NCBI RefSeq assembly: GCF_003264365.1
Contig: NZ_PYAK01000012.1
Coordinates: 103,933-167,932, forward strand
Length of the DNA stretch: 64,000 bases
Direction of reading: 5' to 3'
From: Micromonospora noduli
GTDB lineage: Bacteria > Actinomycetota > Actinomycetes > Mycobacteriales > Micromonosporaceae
Shown here: one piece after another, positions 60,958-64,000 of the stretch
Numbering within the stretch: position 1 is the first letter of the stretch
Layout of the letters: every line of letters begins with the position of its first letter
Position numbers and translations under genes: made by a program
The notes under the pieces: model-generated
What the model was told of the DNA's origin: nothing
The model's database searches: none
What the model saw: only the letters and a program-made list of their open reading frames with translations

Positions 60958-61252
60958 GAGCCCCTCCTTCGATAGATCAACTGGCTTACTGGTGCCGAAG
61001 CATACGAGTGCGCGCACTGCCGCAGGGGGCGCTTTTTTCGAGAACGACAAAGCCGTGACCGAGATGTCCAAAAATCAAATACGCTAGGTAGCGCGGGCTC
61101 CAGCGGACCTTTCGAAGCCCAAGAAGTTTTGGCTGATCAAAGCTGACGAGATGCTAAGTTTCTACTCTGGATGTGAGGTAGGTCGCACTACTGTGCGATA
61201 CGGCACGCTTGCAGGGCAAAAAAGGGTTGATGCCTGGCCCCATTCCTCAGAC
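60958..61252. promoter_or_regulatory. AT-rich intergenic region with palindrome
   Basis: The stretch is the most AT-rich of the window (for example CAAAAAAGGG near 61217). CGCTAGGTAGCG at 61082-61093 is a 12-base inverted repeat about 125 bases before the I36-like start and could be an operator. No gene is visible. Confidence 0.4.
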
Positions 61253-61480
61253 GAGCGCGCCAGCACGACCGCGTTGAGGTCGTAAAACCACTGCCCTGGC
61301 TGATGCTCGGGTCACGATCACCGATGCGTGAGGCACACCAGCGCCGCCAGCGTCAGCAAAATCCGCACGACGGTCCCGAAGCGCCACTCCCGACCCGCCG
61401 GCCGGTCGAGCCCAGGCGCGTGGTCGCAAAACGGCTCACCGATCAACGCAGAGACGCCCCGGCGCGGAGTGACGGGTACG
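61253..61480 (-). pseudogene. decayed 5' fragment of a GT87 gene
   Basis: Read on the minus strand, the segment aligns with the intact gene at 53792-55294: LIGEPFCDHAPGLDRPAGRE with VIGGPLGDHATALDRPAGRE, then a jump to the DPSINQGQWFYNLNAL region. The jump removes about 208 bases and falls at a shared GCGTG (54885-54889 and 55093-55097 in the intact gene, 61326-61330 here). A further one-base loss in the QGQW codons breaks the frame. Confidence 0.8.
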
Positions 61481-61543
61481 AAGACGCCGCCGCCGGCCGG
61501 GACAGGTCGTCCGGCCGGCGGCGGCGTCGTGCGCTGGTGTGGC

Positions 61544-63826
61544 TCAGTCCCGGTTGGGTGGCAGGCTGGGCAACAGCCCACCGCCGCCACCACCTGTGCC
61601 ATCGCCACCGGGATTACCGCCAGGGTTGCCCCCGGGGTTACCGCCGGGATTGCCTCCAGGGTTGCCACCGGGGCAGAACAGGTCGATCAGCGGGTTACAG
61701 GGGGTGCCCTGGCCGGGCCGACCGCCCGGGTTGGTCGGTGGCGGAGGCGGCGGAGGCGGCGGAGGCGCTTCACCGTTTCCGGAATCCGGATCGCCGACGT
61801 TTGCCGCTGGCGGGAAGTCGAGCTTGGGCTTGCCCTTCAGCGCCTCGTCCATGAACCGCTCCCAGATTTCGCCCGGGAGGTTTCCACCGCTGACCTTACG
61901 GCCGTCCTTGAGAATGAGTGGCTTCCGGTCCCTCACGTTGCCCACCCACACCGCAGTGGCCAACTGTGGCGTGTAACCGATCATCCAGGCGTCGCCGTTG
62001 TCCTCGCTGCCGTCCTTGAGTTCCCAAGTGCCGGTCTTGGAGGCAGCCTTGCGGCCGTCATCGAGCCGGTGGTTGACAGCGGCCGGGTAGTCCTTCAGCA
62101 CCGACGTCACGTCGTCCACCACGCTCTTGTCGATTCTGCGCTTCGAGTCGAGCTTCTCGCTGTAGACCTTGTCCCACTTACCGGTGTTCGGGTTCTGCTT
62201 CTCCACCGAGTAGAGGAAGTGCGCCTTGTTGTAGACGCCCCCGTTGGCGAAGGTGGCAACGCCGTTGGCGTGGTCCAGCACCGTGATCGGATACTGGCCG
62301 TAGCCGACAACGTTGAAGAACGGCTCTGGCGTGATGTCCTTCGGGTCGGTCTTGGTCAGGTCGTAGGCCTTCGCCGGGTTGGTGTCCGTGCGCCACATGG
62401 TGGTGACGCCCGCCTGCTTGGCCATGTCCACGACCTTGTCCGCGCCGATCTCCTCCGTGACGTAGTAGAACGGCACGTTCAGGGACTTGAGCGTGGACAC
62501 CCGCAGCGTGCAGGAGTTACCGCAGTCGGGGTTGTCGTCGCCCGCGTTGCTGACCTTGAAGGTGCCTTCCGGCTTGAAGGCCTTGCCCTTCCACCGAGAC
62601 TCGAGCGCCTTCTTCTCCTTGAGCGCGGCCGCCAGGGTGTAGATCTTGAAGCTTGAACCGGGCGAGTGGCCGCCGCTGATCGCCCCGGTGGAGTCGGTGT
62701 TCTTGCCGGCATAGTCGGTGCCGGTGCCGTTGTCACCGCCGTAGTACGCGACGACCCGGCCGTTGGTGGGGTCGATCGACACCACCGCGGCCATGATGTT
62801 GCTGCGCTCACCGGCCAACTCGGAGCCCTTGGACTTGCGCTGGGCCGTCGCGACCGCCGCCGCCTGCATCTTGGTGTCGACTGTGGTACGGATCCGGTAA
62901 CCGCCGGCCATCAGCGCCTGGGAGCACAGCGGCTTGGCGTCCGTCACCTGGGTGTCCTTGTCGACGCAGATGCCCCTGTCCCGCATCTCTTCCCGGACGT
63001 AGTTGATGACGTTGCCGTACGGCGTGTCGACGCCGAAGTCGACGCCGATGCCGCCCTTCTTCGGAGCCTTGAGGGTCTTTGTCGGGTACTCGATGGGCCG
63101 GTCCTTCTTGCCGGGCACACCGAGCCAGCCCTCCTTGACCATGCCCTCGATCACGTAGTTCCAGCGATCCTGGGCCGCGGTCGGGTTGATCGCCGGGTCG
63201 TAGCCCTGGTGGGTGGAGGTTGGCTCCGGCTGCTTGATCAGGGCCGCGAGCACCGCTCCCTCGGCCGGCTCGAGCTTACTCACCGACTTACCGAAGTAGG
63301 TCTGCGCCGCCGCCTCGATGCCGTAAGCACCCCGACCGAAGTAGATCACGTTGAGGTAGTGCTGCATGATCTGCGGCTTCGTGTACTCGTCGTTGAGCTT
63401 GGAGGCGAAGATCGCCTCCCGCACCTTCCGGGCGTACGTATCGCCCTCCAGGCTGTCGTAGGCGTTACGGGCGTACTGCTGGGTGATGGTCGAGGCACCC
63501 TGCTTGTCGCCGCCGGAGACGTTGTTCCAGGCGGCACGGGCGATGCCCTTGTAGTCCACACCGGAGTGTCGGTAGAAGTTCCGGTCCTCGGCTGCGGCGA
63601 CGGCGTTCTGGACCCACTCCGGGATCTGCTCGATGGTGACCAGAGTGCGGTTCTGATCGCCCACCTTGGCGATGATCGTCTTGTTGTCGAAGGCGTACAG
63701 GGTGGTCGCCTGCGGCGGAGTGATCTCGTCCGGAAGCACCACGCTTGTCGAGTAGTAGGTGAACCCGACCACGCCGATGCCGGCGAGCATGATGAAGACG
63801 GCGAACCCGGCGATCAGCAGGTTCAT
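61544..63826 (-). CDS. class A penicillin-binding protein (transglycosylase/transpeptidase)
   Basis: The 760-residue protein has one N-terminal membrane helix (LLIAGFAVFIMLAGIGVVGF), a GT51 transglycosylase domain (AAAEDRNFYRHSGVD, GASTITQQYARN, about residues 70-245) and a transpeptidase domain with SPGSSFK as the Ser nucleophile motif (about 400), SLN as SxN and SKTGTWE as KTG. A Pro stretch and a (PGGN) repeat tail follow. It polymerises and cross-links peptidoglycan outside the membrane. ATG 63826 overlaps the upstream stop as ATGA; the frame is closed by TGA a short way upstream. Confidence 0.93.
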   Translation of the reverse strand: MNLLIAGFAVFIMLAGIGVVGFTYYSTSVVLPDEITPPQATTLYAFDNKTIIAKVGDQNRTLVTIEQIPEWVQNAVAAAEDRNFYRHSGVDYKGIARAAWNNVSGGDKQGASTITQQYARNAYDSLEGDTYARKVREAIFASKLNDEYTKPQIMQHYLNVIYFGRGAYGIEAAAQTYFGKSVSKLEPAEGAVLAALIKQPEPTSTHQGYDPAINPTAAQDRWNYVIEGMVKEGWLGVPGKKDRPIEYPTKTLKAPKKGGIGVDFGVDTPYGNVINYVREEMRDRGICVDKDTQVTDAKPLCSQALMAGGYRIRTTVDTKMQAAAVATAQRKSKGSELAGERSNIMAAVVSIDPTNGRVVAYYGGDNGTGTDYAGKNTDSTGAISGGHSPGSSFKIYTLAAALKEKKALESRWKGKAFKPEGTFKVSNAGDDNPDCGNSCTLRVSTLKSLNVPFYYVTEEIGADKVVDMAKQAGVTTMWRTDTNPAKAYDLTKTDPKDITPEPFFNVVGYGQYPITVLDHANGVATFANGGVYNKAHFLYSVEKQNPNTGKWDKVYSEKLDSKRRIDKSVVDDVTSVLKDYPAAVNHRLDDGRKAASKTGTWELKDGSEDNGDAWMIGYTPQLATAVWVGNVRDRKPLILKDGRKVSGGNLPGEIWERFMDEALKGKPKLDFPPAANVGDPDSGNGEAPPPPPPPPPPTNPGGRPGQGTPCNPLIDLFCPGGNPGGNPGGNPGGNPGGNPGGDGTGGGGGGLLPSLPPNRD
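61618..61676. repeat. 12-bp tandem repeats encoding PGGN
   Basis: Five to six copies of a 12-base unit (GGGTTGCCACCG and variants, minus-strand frame) encode the PGGN tail of the penicillin-binding protein. Confidence 0.8.
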
Positions 63827-64000
63827 CCGCTTGCGCTTCTTCGCCCGCGCCGCGGCGGCGCCCGAGTCGCCCGGCCCACGACCGCCCGGCCCACGACCGC
63901 CTGGCCCCCCGGGACCGCCCGGACCAGTTCCTCACCGAGATGCTGATCATCGAGGTCGCTGCGCCCGTCATGCGTCGTATCCCCGAGGCGAGCCTCTACG
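63823..64000 (-). CDS. 3' end of an unidentified gene upstream of the PBP
   Basis: A minus-strand frame enters from the right edge and ends at TGA 63823-63825, overlapping the PBP ATG. The visible 58 residues include VEARLGDTTHDGRSDLDDQH and a basic end (RAPPRRGRRSASG). Codon third positions are GC-rich as in real genes. A PadR-type regulator is often found at this place in actinomycetes, but the fragment is too short to assign. Confidence 0.55.
   Translation of the reverse strand, partial: VEARLGDTTHDGRSDLDDQHLGEELVRAVPGGQAVVGRAVVGRATRAPPRRGRRSASG

Larger units (their letters stand above)
55295..61252. mobile_element. accessory block inserted between PBP and GT87 genes
   Basis: The block carries six minus-strand genes (exporter operon, lipoprotein, secreted protein). 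It is bounded on one side by the intact GT87 gene and on the other by a decayed GT87 copy. Base composition is visibly more AT-rich from about 59.5 to 61.25 kb than in the flanks. No integrase, transposase or clear target duplication is seen, so the mechanism of entry is unknown. Confidence 0.5.

Noticed and set aside
61300..61680. A separate 116-residue minus-strand gene overlapping the PBP end
   Set aside because: Part of it is explained as the decayed GT87 fragment, and the rest is antiframe to the PGGN repeat tail of the PBP.
63827..63925. N-terminal extension of the penicillin-binding protein (Gly/Pro/Arg-rich reading in the PBP frame)
   Set aside because: The frame is closed by TGA with no start codon after it, and the other frame reads as the end of the upstream gene with an ATGA overlap.
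1..64000. Many long open frames antisense to or out of frame with the genes listed
   Set aside because: They are expected in DNA of this GC content. They lack motifs and ribosome binding sites, and their third positions do not show the GC bias of real genes.
1..64000. tRNA, rRNA or CRISPR elements
   Set aside because: Intergenic regions were read for cloverleaf-like and evenly spaced repeat patterns; none was convincing.

Overview
The window looks like a piece of a Micromonosporaceae chromosome (Micromonospora or a close relative). GC is very high with strong GC3 bias, and GTG/TTG starts are common. Proteasome-associated (Bpa), mycothiol-dependent, SARP-type and LppU/SCO3897-type genes are present. 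The rpsF-ssb-rpsR-rplI / dnaB / penicillin-binding-protein / GT87 neighbourhood is the one that lies fairly near oriC in actinomycetes. No rRNA, tRNA or CRISPR array was seen. The strain call is inference from gene content, not from a database search.

Left part (1-13.7 kb): mostly single-gene housekeeping units. These are a zincin-like metallopeptidase (cut by the left edge), OsmC, two overlapping HAD phosphatases, the proteasome activator Bpa, an alpha/beta hydrolase, a branched-chain-amino-acid-type binding lipoprotein, dimethylargininase divergent from an Lrp regulator, an oxidoreductase, a YbjN-type protein, mobA/DUF6457 divergent from fdhD, a GAP-family membrane protein and a VapBC-like toxin-antitoxin pair.

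Middle-left (13.7-32.5 kb): DUF4192, a fructosamine-kinase-like kinase coupled to moaA-moaD, a metallophosphoesterase, a striking EndoQ-like PHP nuclease fused to a UvrD-type helicase, a prepilin peptidase, a DMT exporter, a tandem pair of LppU-like membrane proteins, an AAA ATPase with a probably leaderless promoter, GNAT, DoxX, a GT87 mannosyltransferase and the moaC-mogA-moeA-moaE operon. Molybdenum-cofactor genes therefore sit in three places within 22 kb.

Middle-right (32.5-53.7 kb): a large SARP-NB-ARC-TPR regulator, a GGDEF-EAL protein, a second GT87, a phosphoribosyltransferase, a zinc-ribbon protein, a mycothiol-dependent isomerase-like protein, dnaB interrupted by two large inteins, a disordered membrane protein, the rpsF-ssb-rpsR-rplI operon with what looks like an S6:S18 autoregulatory leader, nfo (endonuclease IV) and a large polytopic membrane protein.

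Right part (53.7-64 kb): an intact GT87 gene, then an accessory block of a four-gene MacB-like exporter with a peptidoglycan-binding adaptor, a lipoprotein and a secreted I36-like protein, all on the minus strand. The block ends at a decayed, internally deleted copy of the 5' part of the same GT87 gene, next to the penicillin-binding protein. That layout suggests the block entered between PBP and GT87 and left a partial duplication. The right edge cuts a gene whose stop codon overlaps the PBP start.

Non-coding structure worth noting: two families of intergenic inverted-repeat elements, a CTCGC pentanucleotide tract between mobA and fdhD, DnaA-box matches in two intergenic regions, and several perfect terminator hairpins between convergent genes.
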